Of a stretch of 64,000 nt of DNA, positions 37,550 to 47,000 are shown piece after piece. Below the pieces are notes generated by a model, which saw only the letters and a program-made list of their open reading frames with translations, had not been told where the DNA came from and made no database searches. Position numbers and translations under genes: made by a program. The DNA is from Oscillatoriales cyanobacterium (GTDB lineage Bacteria; Cyanobacteriota; Cyanobacteriia; Cyanobacteriales; Laspinemataceae), in assembly GCA_011390955.1 (NCBI GenBank), contig JAABRM010000006.1, positions 62,001 to 126,000 of the forward strand, written 5' to 3'. The stretch's first letter is position 1; every line of letters begins with the position of its first letter.

Positions 37550-38440
37550 ATGACTCGATTTATCTATGACCAATTTGCTAAACAATATCTGAAAGAGTTA
37601 TTAACCCCCTTTGGCACGGTGGAAACCAGCCGAGATATTGGTTCGGAAGTGCGACAAGTTGATGTCCAGTTTTCCCCAAGGTCGCCGAATCCGACGGAGT
37701 TATCCGAACTGGGATTATTGGGAAAATTGGCAACGACAGCAGCAATTTTTGAACCTTTCCGCAATGCTGTCCAGCCTAAAGAAGTTCGGAGTTGTTTGGG
37801 CAAGTTGTACGATTTGCAGGCAGAGTTAGAAAGACAGGCTAGTCGGGAAAATACCCGAATTAGTGAGTCTGAATTACCCCGACTTTGGATTCTTTCCCCA
37901 ACCGCTTCTCCGCAACTGCTGGACGGTTTTCGGGCTGTGACGGCGCCAGGATGGACCAGTGGGATTTATTTTCTCGCCCCTTTGCTTAACACGGCGATCG
38001 TGGTGATTCACCAATTGCCCAATACCCCGGAAACCTTGTGGTTGAGAATTTTGGGCAAGGGTACGGTGCAAAAACAGGCGATCGCGTCTTTGAGAGAATT
38101 GTCGGAAGATAATCCATATCGATTGGCTGCGCTAGAATTGCTTTATAACTTAAAAACAATTTTAGACGCACGTCAAGATTTGGATCGAGAAGATCGGGAG
38201 TTAATTATGGAACTATCGCCCATGTATTTGCAACGACTAGAAATCGCTAACCAACAAGGAGTTCAACAAGGGCAACGGCTGATGGTTGAAACCATGCTTC
38301 AAGTGAAGTTTGGCACAATAGATCGGGAGTTATCCCAAATTATTGAGCCGTTAATTCAACTATCTGCCCTGGAAATAACTCAACTGATTATGCAACTTAA
38401 TCGAGAAGAGTTGTTAGCCAGATTTAACCCCGAAGGCTAG
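37550..38440 (+). CDS. DUF4351-type protein, possible PD-(D/E)XK nuclease relative
   Basis: 296 residues. The C-terminal part (about 245-293: MLQVKFGTIDRELSQIIEPL, then ALEITQLIMQLNREELLARF) is a DUF4351-like domain. The N-terminal half, with DIGSEVRQVDVQF, resembles the cyanobacterial Rpn/transposase-like (PD-(D/E)XK) proteins that carry this domain, but the catalytic residues are not clear. Such genes are multicopy and mobile-looking in filamentous cyanobacteria. It sits at the right end of the TA and repeat island and is followed by a repeat-built terminator. Confidence 0.65.
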   Translation: MTRFIYDQFAKQYLKELLTPFGTVETSRDIGSEVRQVDVQFSPRSPNPTELSELGLLGKLATTAAIFEPFRNAVQPKEVRSCLGKLYDLQAELERQASRENTRISESELPRLWILSPTASPQLLDGFRAVTAPGWTSGIYFLAPLLNTAIVVIHQLPNTPETLWLRILGKGTVQKQAIASLRELSEDNPYRLAALELLYNLKTILDARQDLDREDRELIMELSPMYLQRLEIANQQGVQQGQRLMVETMLQVKFGTIDRELSQIIEPLIQLSALEITQLIMQLNREELLARFNPEG

Positions 38441-38462
38441 TGAATTTGATCGGGAATACCAG

Positions 38463-38494
38463 AAACCCGGTTTATTGGCAAACCGGGTTTTTTT
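38463..38494 (+). terminator. Rho-independent terminator made from a GAAACCGGG repeat
   Basis: AAACCCGGTTT (38463-38473) and AAACCGGGTTT (38480-38490) form a perfect 11-bp stem with loop ATTGGC, and the 3' arm runs into seven Ts. It lies 22 bp behind the DUF4351-type gene. This is a textbook intrinsic terminator, yet it is clearly a copy of the local repeat family. Confidence 0.8.
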
Positions 38495-38759
38495 GTCAAT
38501 TTTTTGTCGGTGGCAAAATTTAAACAATTCTCAAGGATTTAGCCAGAACCCTGACCTAGTATAATCTTGAACCATATTTGAATCCAGTAAATGCGATCGC
38601 TACTTTGATATTTTTTACCAAAAATGCCCTGGGTGGGGATTGAAAAAACTGCCAATCAGCGGTTAACTTAATCTGGATGTAACGATAATCGGCAGAAATT
38701 TTTTCCCAGCAATTAGCTGCAATTGTCCGCAGGGAAAAAACACCCATAGGTAAGTCAAC
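38495..38759. other. Leader region of the metal transport cluster
   Basis: The region holds a -10-like TATAAT at about 38562 and a weak AGG ribosome-binding site before the ATG. I looked for a cobalamin riboswitch and did not see its conserved boxes. Confidence 0.4.
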
Positions 38760-39599
38760 ATGAAAAAAACGTCTTTGATTATCCCAGCAATTCTTGGGTT
38801 TAGCTTATTGCCCCTGTTTAGCTGTTCTAATAGTCCCGTGGCAAATGAGTCCAATAACCAAGACCCCAGTGGGGAAGGAACTCTACAATTAAGGGCTAAT
38901 GGAGAAGATTTTGTCAGGCAAGGTTTTGTGTCTAAAGATGGTTGGCAAATTTCTTTTGATCATATTTATGTGAATTTAGCAGAGGTGAAGGCTTATCAAA
39001 CGGATCCCCCTTATGATGCTCATAAAGGGGGTGAAATTCAGGCGCAAGAAACGCTGAATCTTGTCTCAATGAAAACTGTTGATTTGGCAGCAGGAGATGA
39101 AAATGCTGAACCGATTTTAGTGGCGGAAGTTCCGGCAAAAGCTGGTCGATATAATGCGCTTTCTTGGAAAATGACTCCCGGAAATAGCGAACCGAATCAA
39201 GGTTATCCATTAGTTTTAATTGGTAAAGCGATTAAAGAAGGTGAAACAATTAACTTTAATCTGAAGATTAACCAAGAGTTAGCTTTTAAATGTGGTGATT
39301 TTGTGGGGGAAGAACGCAAGGGAATTTTATCACCCGGTGGAAAGGCTGATTTAGAAGCAACGTTTCATTTCGATCATTTATTTGGGGATGGAGAAAGTCC
39401 CCCGGATGATGAGATTAATACCGGGTCTTTAGGGTTTTCTCCTCTGGCAAATATTGCGGCAAATAATCAAATTGAGGCGGATTTGACCAGTTTGAAGGCT
39501 AAACTGAATTCAGCAGATTATGAGAAACTAAAAGGGATTTTACCGAGTTTGGGTCATGTGGGAGAAGGTCATTGTCACGAATTGTTGACCGGAAAATAA
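38760..39599 (+). CDS. Lipoprotein with His-rich C-terminus, next to Ni/Co transporter
   Basis: 279 residues, family not recognised. A type II signal peptide with lipobox LFSC (C22) makes it a lipoprotein. The mature part is beta-rich (DGWQISFDHIYVNLAEVKAY, VAEVPAKAGRYNALSWKM) and carries two His clusters: FHFDHLFGDGE (about 201-211) and GHVGEGHCHELL at the C-terminus. With CbiM/CbiQ/CbiO behind it, a metal-binding or metal-delivering role is plausible, but this is inferred from neighbours and residues only. It could also be an unrelated envelope protein. Confidence 0.7.
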   Translation: MKKTSLIIPAILGFSLLPLFSCSNSPVANESNNQDPSGEGTLQLRANGEDFVRQGFVSKDGWQISFDHIYVNLAEVKAYQTDPPYDAHKGGEIQAQETLNLVSMKTVDLAAGDENAEPILVAEVPAKAGRYNALSWKMTPGNSEPNQGYPLVLIGKAIKEGETINFNLKINQELAFKCGDFVGEERKGILSPGGKADLEATFHFDHLFGDGESPPDDEINTGSLGFSPLANIAANNQIEADLTSLKAKLNSADYEKLKGILPSLGHVGEGHCHELLTGK

Positions 39600-39624
39600 C
39601 CAAACGAAAATTATAATAGAGCAA

Positions 39625-39691
39625 GTAAGGTGGGCAAAATTATCTATCGGATTTATCCGCTGGATTTGATTAGGGCTTTTGCCCACCCTAC
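39625..39691. repeat. GTAGGGTGGGCAAAA-type hairpin
   Basis: GTAAGGTGGGCAAAA and TTTTGCCCACCCTAC are imperfect inverted arms 37 bp apart. They are related to the hairpin at 43570-43633 and to the termini of the 203-bp element. Confidence 0.7.
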
Positions 39692-39733
39692 AATATTAGT
39701 ACAATATTACAATATTAATCCCAGGAGAATGTT

Positions 39734-40249
39734 ATGATTAAAAAGATAAATTGGTTGATTGGATTAAGTTTACTGGGGGTGGTTATTTGCCCTGGTGGTG
39801 CGATCGCGCATGGGGCAAATATTGAATATAAATCCACCAATGCCCTGCAAATTAATGCTACTTATGATAGCGGTCAACCTATGTCAAATGCTCAAGTAAC
39901 AATTTATGCCCCGGACGATCCGGCTACTCCGTGGTTAACAGGAACTACTGATGAAAATGGCAGGTTTATTTTTGTCCCTGAACCGACTAAAATTGGCAAT
40001 TGGGAAGTAAAAGTTCGGCAAGCGGGTCATGGGGATATTATTAGTATTCCTGGGGCTATTCCTGGGGTTAATTCCCCAAGTTCGATTAACCATAATGAAC
40101 CCAATGCTGAAAATCAGTCAGTTTCTAGTCAAAATTATAGTCAAAATTATACTCCGATGCAGAAAGGTTTAATGATTATTTCCGTGGGTTGGGGATTTGT
40201 GGGAACTGCTTTGTTCTTTTCCCGGAAATCTCTGGAACAGCAACATTAA
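39734..40249 (+). CDS. NikL-like periplasmic component of the Ni/Co transporter
   Basis: 171 residues. The signal peptide ends GGAIA with cleavage before H26, so the mature protein would begin HGANIEY. A carboxypeptidase-regulatory-like beta sandwich follows (PMSNAQVTIYAPDD, TGTTDENGRFIFVPE), and a transmembrane helix ends it (LMIISVGWGFVGTALFF). This architecture occurs in NikL/NikK-type auxiliary subunits of ECF nickel transporters, and their absence in B12-type CbiMNQO systems makes nickel the better guess. A small mobile element separates it from cbiM. Confidence 0.65.
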   Translation: MIKKINWLIGLSLLGVVICPGGAIAHGANIEYKSTNALQINATYDSGQPMSNAQVTIYAPDDPATPWLTGTTDENGRFIFVPEPTKIGNWEVKVRQAGHGDIISIPGAIPGVNSPSSINHNEPNAENQSVSSQNYSQNYTPMQKGLMIISVGWGFVGTALFFSRKSLEQQH

Positions 40250-40380
40250 TAAGTAGGTGAACATAATTAATTGCATTTTTCGTTCTCCGACGTAAATCCT
40301 TGGATTCCCGCTTTCGCGGGAATGACAGCTTTTGCATCTAATGGGGTCTGTGCTCTTATTTATTTATGCACGTCTACTTA
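40250..40380. mobile_element. MITE-like element, copy A
   Basis: 131 bp with ends TAAGTAGGTG and (T)CTACTTA. The body contains GGATTCCCGCTTTCGCGGGAATGAC, broken here as GGATTCCCGC/GCGGGAATGAC, and the segment AACATAATTAATTGCA. Copy B lies at 58790-58946 in reverse orientation and shares both ends and the inner blocks. It separates the NikL-like gene from cbiM. Confidence 0.75.
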
Positions 40381-40454
40381 CGATCTATTTACCGATGGTC
40401 AAATATTGCTGATTGTTTTTGGTTTACTAATGTTTACTATTTTTTGGGAATATT

Positions 40455-41129
40455 ATGCATATTGCGGATGGGATTCTCCCAGCTAAAGTTTGTATTGGTG
40501 GCTATGCGATCGCTGGTTTAGCGACTTGGTATTCTTTGCGGCAAATTAATCGGCAAAAAAATCCCCAACAAGGAATTCCCAAAGCGTCTTTATTGACCGC
40601 TGCCTTTTTTGTGGCTTCGGGAATTAGTATTCCTATTCCTCCCGCGAGTGTTCATTTTGTTCTGAATGGACTGTTAGGCACGATTCTGGGATATTATGCC
40701 TTTCCCGCGATTTTGATTGGCTTATTTTTCCAAGCCCAAATGTTTGGACATGGGGGTTTAACCACGTTGGGAGTTAATGCCAGTATGATGGGAATTCCGG
40801 CTATTTTAGCTTATCATATTTTTCAGCTACGCTATTTATTTGGGGAGAAAAAGCCGGTTGTTACTAGCATTTTTGCTTTTCTGTCGGGGGCGATTGGTTT
40901 AGGACTGGCTTTGATGGTTTTTTTTAGTTTAGTGATTAGCAATTTACCCGCTGAATTGGATAACCTGAATGAGCGATCTGCCCTTTATGGACTGATGCTG
41001 AGTCATATTCCTTTGATTATGATTGAGGGAATTTTTACGGCGATGTTGGTGATGTTTTTGCAACGAGTCAAACCAGAGTTAATTAAAGGTGAAGTAGCAA
41101 GCAGGATGCCATTAAACGATGAAATTTAA
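40455..41129 (+). CDS. cbiM: ECF transporter substrate-specific membrane component CbiM/NikM
   Basis: 224 residues. Starts MHIADGIL, with the metal-coordinating His2 exposed at the N-terminus, then seven or so transmembrane segments with PIPPASVHFVLNGLLG, FFQAQMFGHGGLTTLGVN and MLSHIPLIMIEGI, the metal-core motifs of CbiM/NikM. It captures Ni(II) or Co(II). No cbiN is present, which favours nickel. The ATG lies inside a longer frame that I exclude because MHIADG is invariant. It overlaps cbiQ by 11 bp. Confidence 0.92.
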   Translation: MHIADGILPAKVCIGGYAIAGLATWYSLRQINRQKNPQQGIPKASLLTAAFFVASGISIPIPPASVHFVLNGLLGTILGYYAFPAILIGLFFQAQMFGHGGLTTLGVNASMMGIPAILAYHIFQLRYLFGEKKPVVTSIFAFLSGAIGLGLALMVFFSLVISNLPAELDNLNERSALYGLMLSHIPLIMIEGIFTAMLVMFLQRVKPELIKGEVASRMPLNDEI

Positions 41130-41931
41130 CCTTGATGAATATGCCCATTTAACTTCGCCAATCCATCGGTGGCAACCAGAGAGTAAATTAATCGGCTTGG
41201 GTTTATTAATGATTGCTTTTGCTGGGGTTGAACAGTTAATTTTATTGCCGGTAATTTTGCTGATTACGGCGATCGTTTATCGGCTGTCTCACCTGCCTGA
41301 TTCTTTTTGGCAAACTCGGTTACGTTACCCTGGCTTTTTTCTGCTGGGTGTGGTATTTTTGCTGCCATTTGTTTCTGGGGAAACGGTGATTGGTCAATGG
41401 GCAATTGGGGAATGGACTTTTCTAACTTTACGCCAAGAAGGTTGTTTGGCGATGCTGTTAATTGCCAGTCGGTTTGTGGCAATTATGACTATTTCTTTGG
41501 TGTTGTTTGGTACTTGTTCTTTTTTGACCACAATTAAGGCGATGCGATCGCTTGGTTTATCTCCTATTTTGGCAGATATGACCCTACTCTCTTATCGTTA
41601 TATTTTTGAATTGGGGCAACAAGTGCAAACTCTAACCATTGCTTTACGGTTGCGGGGTTTTAAACCGCGTAATCTGACCCGGAGAAATTTGCGAATTTTT
41701 GCGTCGGTGATGGGCACTTTATTGGTCCGCAGTTATGAACAGTCAGAACAGGTCTATAATGCTATGCGTCTGCGAGGCTATGGCAAGATTAACCACAAGA
41801 TTGACCAAAATTTAACCCACCCATCCCTAGGGATTAAACAGAAAATTTTCCCGGATAAATTTAGCGCGATCGCCTTATCCATTTCTGTTATTATCGCCAT
41901 CAGCTTAATCGGCGCCGAAATTTTATTATAG
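41119..41931 (+). CDS. cbiQ: ECF transporter transmembrane component CbiQ/NikQ
   Basis: 270 residues with several membrane helices (LIGLGLLMIAFAGVEQLI, FLLGVVFLLPFVSG). The EcfT coupling signature ALRLRGFKPRN at about 173-183, with a second MRLRGYG near 214-220, contacts the ATPase. It begins 11 bp before the cbiM stop, so the two are translationally coupled. Confidence 0.92.
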   Translation: MKFNLDEYAHLTSPIHRWQPESKLIGLGLLMIAFAGVEQLILLPVILLITAIVYRLSHLPDSFWQTRLRYPGFFLLGVVFLLPFVSGETVIGQWAIGEWTFLTLRQEGCLAMLLIASRFVAIMTISLVLFGTCSFLTTIKAMRSLGLSPILADMTLLSYRYIFELGQQVQTLTIALRLRGFKPRNLTRRNLRIFASVMGTLLVRSYEQSEQVYNAMRLRGYGKINHKIDQNLTHPSLGIKQKIFPDKFSAIALSISVIIAISLIGAEILL

Positions 41932-42030
41932 CCATCAGGAATCAGCTATAAGCTATCAGGTATTTTCAGCAAATATTCGTTATAATCAAAAAATTAGCGA
42001 ATCAATCCCAGGGCATAAGTAGCAAAATCT

Positions 42031-42798
42031 ATGACAAGTCAATTGGAAAGAATTTCGGGTAAACGGGAAACGGTAAAAACCGCGATCGCCCTCAAAAATG
42101 TGAATTTTTCTTACTCAGATCGTGCCGGAACTTTAAAAGAAATTAATTTAACCATTGTACCGGGAGAACGAGTGGGGATTATCGGGCCAAATGGCGCCGG
42201 AAAAACCACGTTATTTTTATCTATTTGTGGGATTTTACCCGCTACGGGAGAAATCAGTCTATTTGACAAACCTGTAATTCCCGGTGAGTTTCGTTCAGAA
42301 ATTGGCTTAGTGTTTCAAAATCCTAACGATCAATTATTCTGTGCTTCGGTGTGGGAAGATGTGGCATTTGGCCCAGAAAATATGGGACTTTCTCCCGAAG
42401 AAGTTAACCAAAGAGTTGACCGGGCTTTAAGTTTAACCGGAGTGCAAGAATTAGCCCCCCGTCCTCCCCATCATTTGTCTGGAGGGGAAAAACGTATGGT
42501 GGCGATCGCTGGTGTTTTAGCCATGCAACCGCAGTTAGTAATTTATGACGAACCTAGCGCGAATTTAGATGCTTTAGCCCGACGAAGGCTGATTCAATTT
42601 TTGCAAGCTTCTCCAGAAACTATGTTAATTTCCTCTCACGATTTGGAAATGATTTTAGAAGTCTGCGATCGCGTCATTTTGATGGCCGCAGGAAAAATTG
42701 TTGCCGATGGAATTGCCGAAAAAATTATGGGCGATCGGCAACTTATGACCGCATTTGGTCTGGAAAAACCCCATTCTTTACACCATTTTTCTGATTAG
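42031..42798 (+). CDS. cbiO: ECF transporter ATPase CbiO/NikO
   Basis: 255 residues. Walker A GPNGAGKTT at 52-60, Q-loop LVFQNPNDQLF, ABC signature LSGGEKR near 149-155, Walker B LVIYDEPS and the switch His in ISSHDLEM. FQNPNDQLFCASVWEDVAFG is typical of ECF ATPases. It lies 99 bp behind cbiQ and completes the M-Q-O set. Metal specificity cannot be read from the ATPase. Confidence 0.93.
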   Translation: MTSQLERISGKRETVKTAIALKNVNFSYSDRAGTLKEINLTIVPGERVGIIGPNGAGKTTLFLSICGILPATGEISLFDKPVIPGEFRSEIGLVFQNPNDQLFCASVWEDVAFGPENMGLSPEEVNQRVDRALSLTGVQELAPRPPHHLSGGEKRMVAIAGVLAMQPQLVIYDEPSANLDALARRRLIQFLQASPETMLISSHDLEMILEVCDRVILMAAGKIVADGIAEKIMGDRQLMTAFGLEKPHSLHHFSD

Positions 42799-42832
42799 TC
42801 AGGGCAAAGCCTTCCCGTAAAAAAAATTACGG

Positions 42833-42902
42833 TTTCAGAAACCGGGTTTCTTGTATGCGCCTAAAATATCGCCCCGGTATGAACCCAGAAACCCGGTTTC
42901 TT
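42833..42902. repeat. GAAACCGGG repeat pair behind cbiO
   Basis: CAGAAACCGGGTTTCTTG and CAGAAACCCGGTTTCTTC flank a spacer of about 36 bp containing AATATCGCCCCGGTATG. It lies between the convergent cbiO and the coiled-coil gene. Confidence 0.85.
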
Positions 42903-42931
42903 CTGCGGAAAATATGCCGATTTTGATTAAA

Positions 42932-43435
42932 TTATACTCGCCGATTGACAATCGTCCAAACTTGGCCATCTGACCGCACAAAGGGGACAGAAATACTGTG
43001 AAATCCGGTAATAAATGGTTTTAAATAAACTTGCCAATAACTCGGACTAATTTCATCAGCGATCGCCTTCAATGCCTTTACTTCTTCGGCCAATTCTGCC
43101 GCTAACTCATTGATGCGTTGGGCATGAAGTTTGGCTTGGGCTTGACTAGATTCTAATTCTTGTAAAATCGGATTCCGACCATCAGCTTTTTGTTGTTGGA
43201 GTTGCTGCTGTTTTTGGTTTAATTGTTTTTGTAAAGCCGCGATCGCATCATCAATTCCTTTCATTTCGGCGGAAATTCCCGCAGTTTCTCTCGCCTGAGT
43301 CCGATAAGCATCAGAAATCGCTTCTGGGGAATCATTCACAGGGGCGATCGCCGGAATTTTTATTCGAGAACGTTCTTTTTGGAGTCGATAAATCTGATTC
43401 CGAATCGCTTCAATTTCTGTCTGAAGTGTCTGCAT
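42932..43435 (-). CDS. Hypothetical coiled-coil protein
   Basis: 167 residues, not recognised. It is mostly helical with two heptad-rich segments: QTEIEAIRNQIYRLQKERSR at the start and DDAIAALQKQLNQKQQQLQQ in the middle. A C-terminal beta-like part (SYWQVYLKPFITGFHSISVP, ending WTIVNRRV) resembles a small folded domain. A structural or adaptor role is possible but not shown. ATG at 43435. Confidence 0.65.
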   Translation of the reverse strand: MQTLQTEIEAIRNQIYRLQKERSRIKIPAIAPVNDSPEAISDAYRTQARETAGISAEMKGIDDAIAALQKQLNQKQQQLQQQKADGRNPILQELESSQAQAKLHAQRINELAAELAEEVKALKAIADEISPSYWQVYLKPFITGFHSISVPFVRSDGQVWTIVNRRV

Positions 43436-44015
43436 GATTGTTTTACCTATATCTGAGGTCTTTGGTCTTAGGTCTTAGGTCTTTAAAAGGGGCATCGATC
43501 GCATTTCGATCTTAATTTTACCGTTTTTTTATCTTCATGTCCGATTTCGCCACTATTTTTTCTAGATTCGTAGGGTGGGCAAAAAATTTTACGCACCCTA
43601 CCATATATGATGGTGAATTTTTGCCCACCCTACAATATAAATACTATTTTTTATAGAAATATGCTCCAAATTTAGGGCAAGAACGCCGATAATTTCTTCA
43701 GCCCCGGGGCTTTTTTTCATTTCCCCCTTCTCCTATATTTTAGTTGGAAAAGGGGATGGGCGGTTGTAGAATAGAACCGAGAGCAGATAGCACAGAGAAG
43801 ATCGACATTCCCGTTTCCTCTGTTCGATCGGTTGACTTTGACGATCTAAACTAATTGGATCGAGTATATTTGCTACCAATTCTATGAGTTTAATCTAAAA
43901 CTCTAGCGTATGGGCAACTTGTCAGGGACAATAAAAAGCAGCGATCGAACAGCCATCATAGAAAAACCCTGTGCGATCGCCCAATGGCAATAATTCCCAC
44001 ATTGAGGAAGAGATC
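43436..44015. other. Intergenic region with hairpins and a possible terminator
   Basis: It contains AGGTCTTAGGTCTT direct repeats (about 43457-43482), the inverted pair GTAGGGTGGGCAAAAAATT and AATTTTTGCCCACCCTAC (43570-43633), and the palindrome AGCCCCGGGGCT running into seven Ts (43700-43717), which looks like an intrinsic terminator on the plus strand although no gene precedes it directly. The transcript it ends is unknown. Confidence 0.6.
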
Positions 44016-47000
44016 ATGTCTCGTCTCCTGCCCATCCTAATCATCCAAAACCCTCTCACTGACACAAGTCTCCTGTTGGGTCAGTTGCAAGAAGCTGGAT
44101 TTATCCCCGACTCGCAGACCGTAGAAACCGAGTCAGAGTATAGCGCCCAACTCGATCGCGGCTGGGATCTGATTTTGCATATTTGGCAAAGTTTAGAACC
44201 CTTAACACCAAAAAATCCAGATCGACCCATCACCTTAGACCCTTTGCGGGCCCTAGAAATTCTGCATCAAAAAAATTATCAAATTCCCCTAATTATTATT
44301 AGCGACCATCCCTCGGTGGAATTCGCGGTCAACTGCATGAAACAAGGGGCAGCGGATTATTTATTGACCGCACAAATACCCCAGTTAAGCGCTAAGGTGC
44401 AACAGTTATTCCAGGATAAAATCACCCCCCCGGCAACTTTTCCCAGAGGCAATTCTGCGATCGGCGGCAGACAACGCCTGACCACGGTGAAAAAAATTAG
44501 CGATCGCCAAGCAGGAAATAATTATCATGTTGCCGATGAATTATTTTTTCGGGATTTAGTCGAAAGCAACACTGATTTAATTTGGGAAATCGATCGCAAT
44601 GGAGCCTATACTTACATCAGTCCTAACATTAGAAACATTCTCGGTTACGAACCAGAAGAATTAATTGGCAAAACTCCCTTTGATTTCATGTGTTCGCCAG
44701 ATGCTTTCCGGGTAGCAGAAATTTGGGGTTCTCTTGCGGGAAAACAGTTACCTTTTACCTGTTTAGAACACCGAAGTCGCCACAAAAACGGTCAATATAT
44801 GATGCTAGAAAGCAGCGGAATTCCCATCATCGAAACCCAAGCAGAAGCCGGAAAAAGTTCGGCAATTCTGCGCGGTTATCGGGGCATTTCCCGCGATATC
44901 AATCCCCGGTTTTACCAAGAAGAGGCGATTGAAAATCTGATCCGAGAAACCGCTTCTGTGACTGGTGAAGCCTTCTTTGTTTCCTTGGTGCGTCATTTGG
45001 CAGTGGCTTTAGACGTTCATTATGTATTTGTTGGGGAACTAATGGATTTAAGTCCGCAAAAACTTAAAATAATTGCGGCTTGGATAGACGATCGCCCCGG
45101 TGAATTATTTGAGGTTAATTTAGCCAATAGTCCCTGTGAAATTTCCTTAAAACAAGGTCAATATTATTGTGCCGATGGACTGCTAGAAGTTTTTCCCCAT
45201 AACCAGAACATCCAAAAAATGGGCGCTTGCAGTTACTTAGGCATCCGACTGGTTGATACAGCAGGAAACCCTATTGGAAATTTATGTGCTTTAAGTCAAA
45301 AGCCGATATTTATCAATCGACAAACTCAGGTAATTTTAAATATCTTTGCCTTACGCGCAGCCGCAGAAATGCAACGGCAAAAAGCGGAAAAAGAACGCCA
45401 AAAATTACTGGCTTCCGTAGAAACAAGTGAAGAAAAATACCGGACAATTTTTACGGCTTCTCCCATTGGCATGGCTACCTTTGACTTGGAAAATTTAACC
45501 TGGATTACGGCTAATCCTAAATTTTGTGAAATGCTGGGCTACCACGAAACAGAAATTAAAGAGTTAACCGTAGCCGATATCACTCATTATCAAGATTTAG
45601 ACGAAGAAATCAGGGAATTATCTAGGTTAAAAACCGGAGAAATTATCAGTTATAAATTGGGAAAACGTTACCTGAAAAAAACCGGGGAAATTATTCAATG
45701 TGATTTAACTTGTACCAGAATTAGCGATCGCAGCCAAAAGCCCATTTTAGGATTGGCTATTGTTGAAGATATTAGTGAATGGAAACAGGTAGAAGAGTGT
45801 TTACGATTGCGCGTTCGCGAAGCGTTGCGGATGCAATATCGCGAAGCGTTGCGGATGCAATATCGCGCCATCACCGCGAGTAATAACGGCATCGTCATTT
45901 GTGATGCCAGATATCCCACCCTGCCGATTATTTATGTCAATGCTGCCTTTGAGAAAATTACCGGCTATTTAGCCAGTAATATCTTAGGAGAAAGCTGCTG
46001 GTGGTTGCAAGAAAATCAAGGCAAACATCCAGAATGGATTCACGGCAATGCACCCCCACAATTACCAGCCGCAGTCCGAGAACAGAACCCCTGTAGTGTG
46101 GCGATCCAAAATTATCGCCCTGACGGGACAATATTCTGGAATAAACTGAGTATTTCTCCAATTTATGATAGTGAGAAAAAACTCTCTCATTTTCTCAGTA
46201 TTCACCATGATATCACCGAAATTCAAGAAGCGAAATCTTTTTTACGCCTGAGTCAAGAAAGGCTGCGTTATTTGGTGGCATCAAACCCAGCGGTGATTTA
46301 CTCGCGGCAAGCATCCGATGACTATAATATTAACTTTATGAGTGAAAATGTTCTGGCCTTATTTGGATATGCCGCCAGTAACTTTTTCACTGATGCAAAT
46401 TTTTGGATCGACCACGTTCACCCAGAAGACGCTAAAGTAATTTCTGTGGCTTCTTCTCGGTTATTAGACAAAGAATCTGACGCCCAAGAATATCGATTTC
46501 TTCATGCCAATGGCAGCTATATTTGGGTCAGAGACGAACAAAAGTTGATCCGCGATGAACAGAATCAACCCTTAGAAATTATTGGCTACTGGGCTGATAT
46601 TAGCGATCGCAAACAAGCGGAAGCCGCTTTGCAAGTTGCCAAAGATAAACTTCAGGCGGTTTGGGATGCCGTCCCAGGGTTTGTTTCCTTAATTAGTTCT
46701 GATTTAACATATATTGGCGTCAATCAACAACTCGCGGCTGTTTATGGCTTACCTCCCGAACAATTTATTGGCCAACAAATTGGTTTTCTTGGTACTAGCC
46801 CAGAATTTTCTCAGTTTATCACCGAATTTTTTGCCTCCCAGCAAGAGGAAGCCACCAAAGAAGTGACTTCGGGAATTAATCAAAACGAGAAAACTTACTT
46901 AATGGTGATCAACAAGTATCAACAAGGCACCGCTGCGGTATTAATCGGCATTGATATTACCGAACGGAAACAAGCCGAAGATAAAATTCAGGCTTCCTTG

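Noticed and set aside
38495-38759. Cobalamin or nickel riboswitch before the metal cluster
   Set aside because: I could not find the conserved boxes or a convincing long-range fold.
40271-40486. 71-residue frame between the NikL-like gene and cbiM
   Set aside because: It is mostly translated MITE DNA and overlaps the cbiM start.
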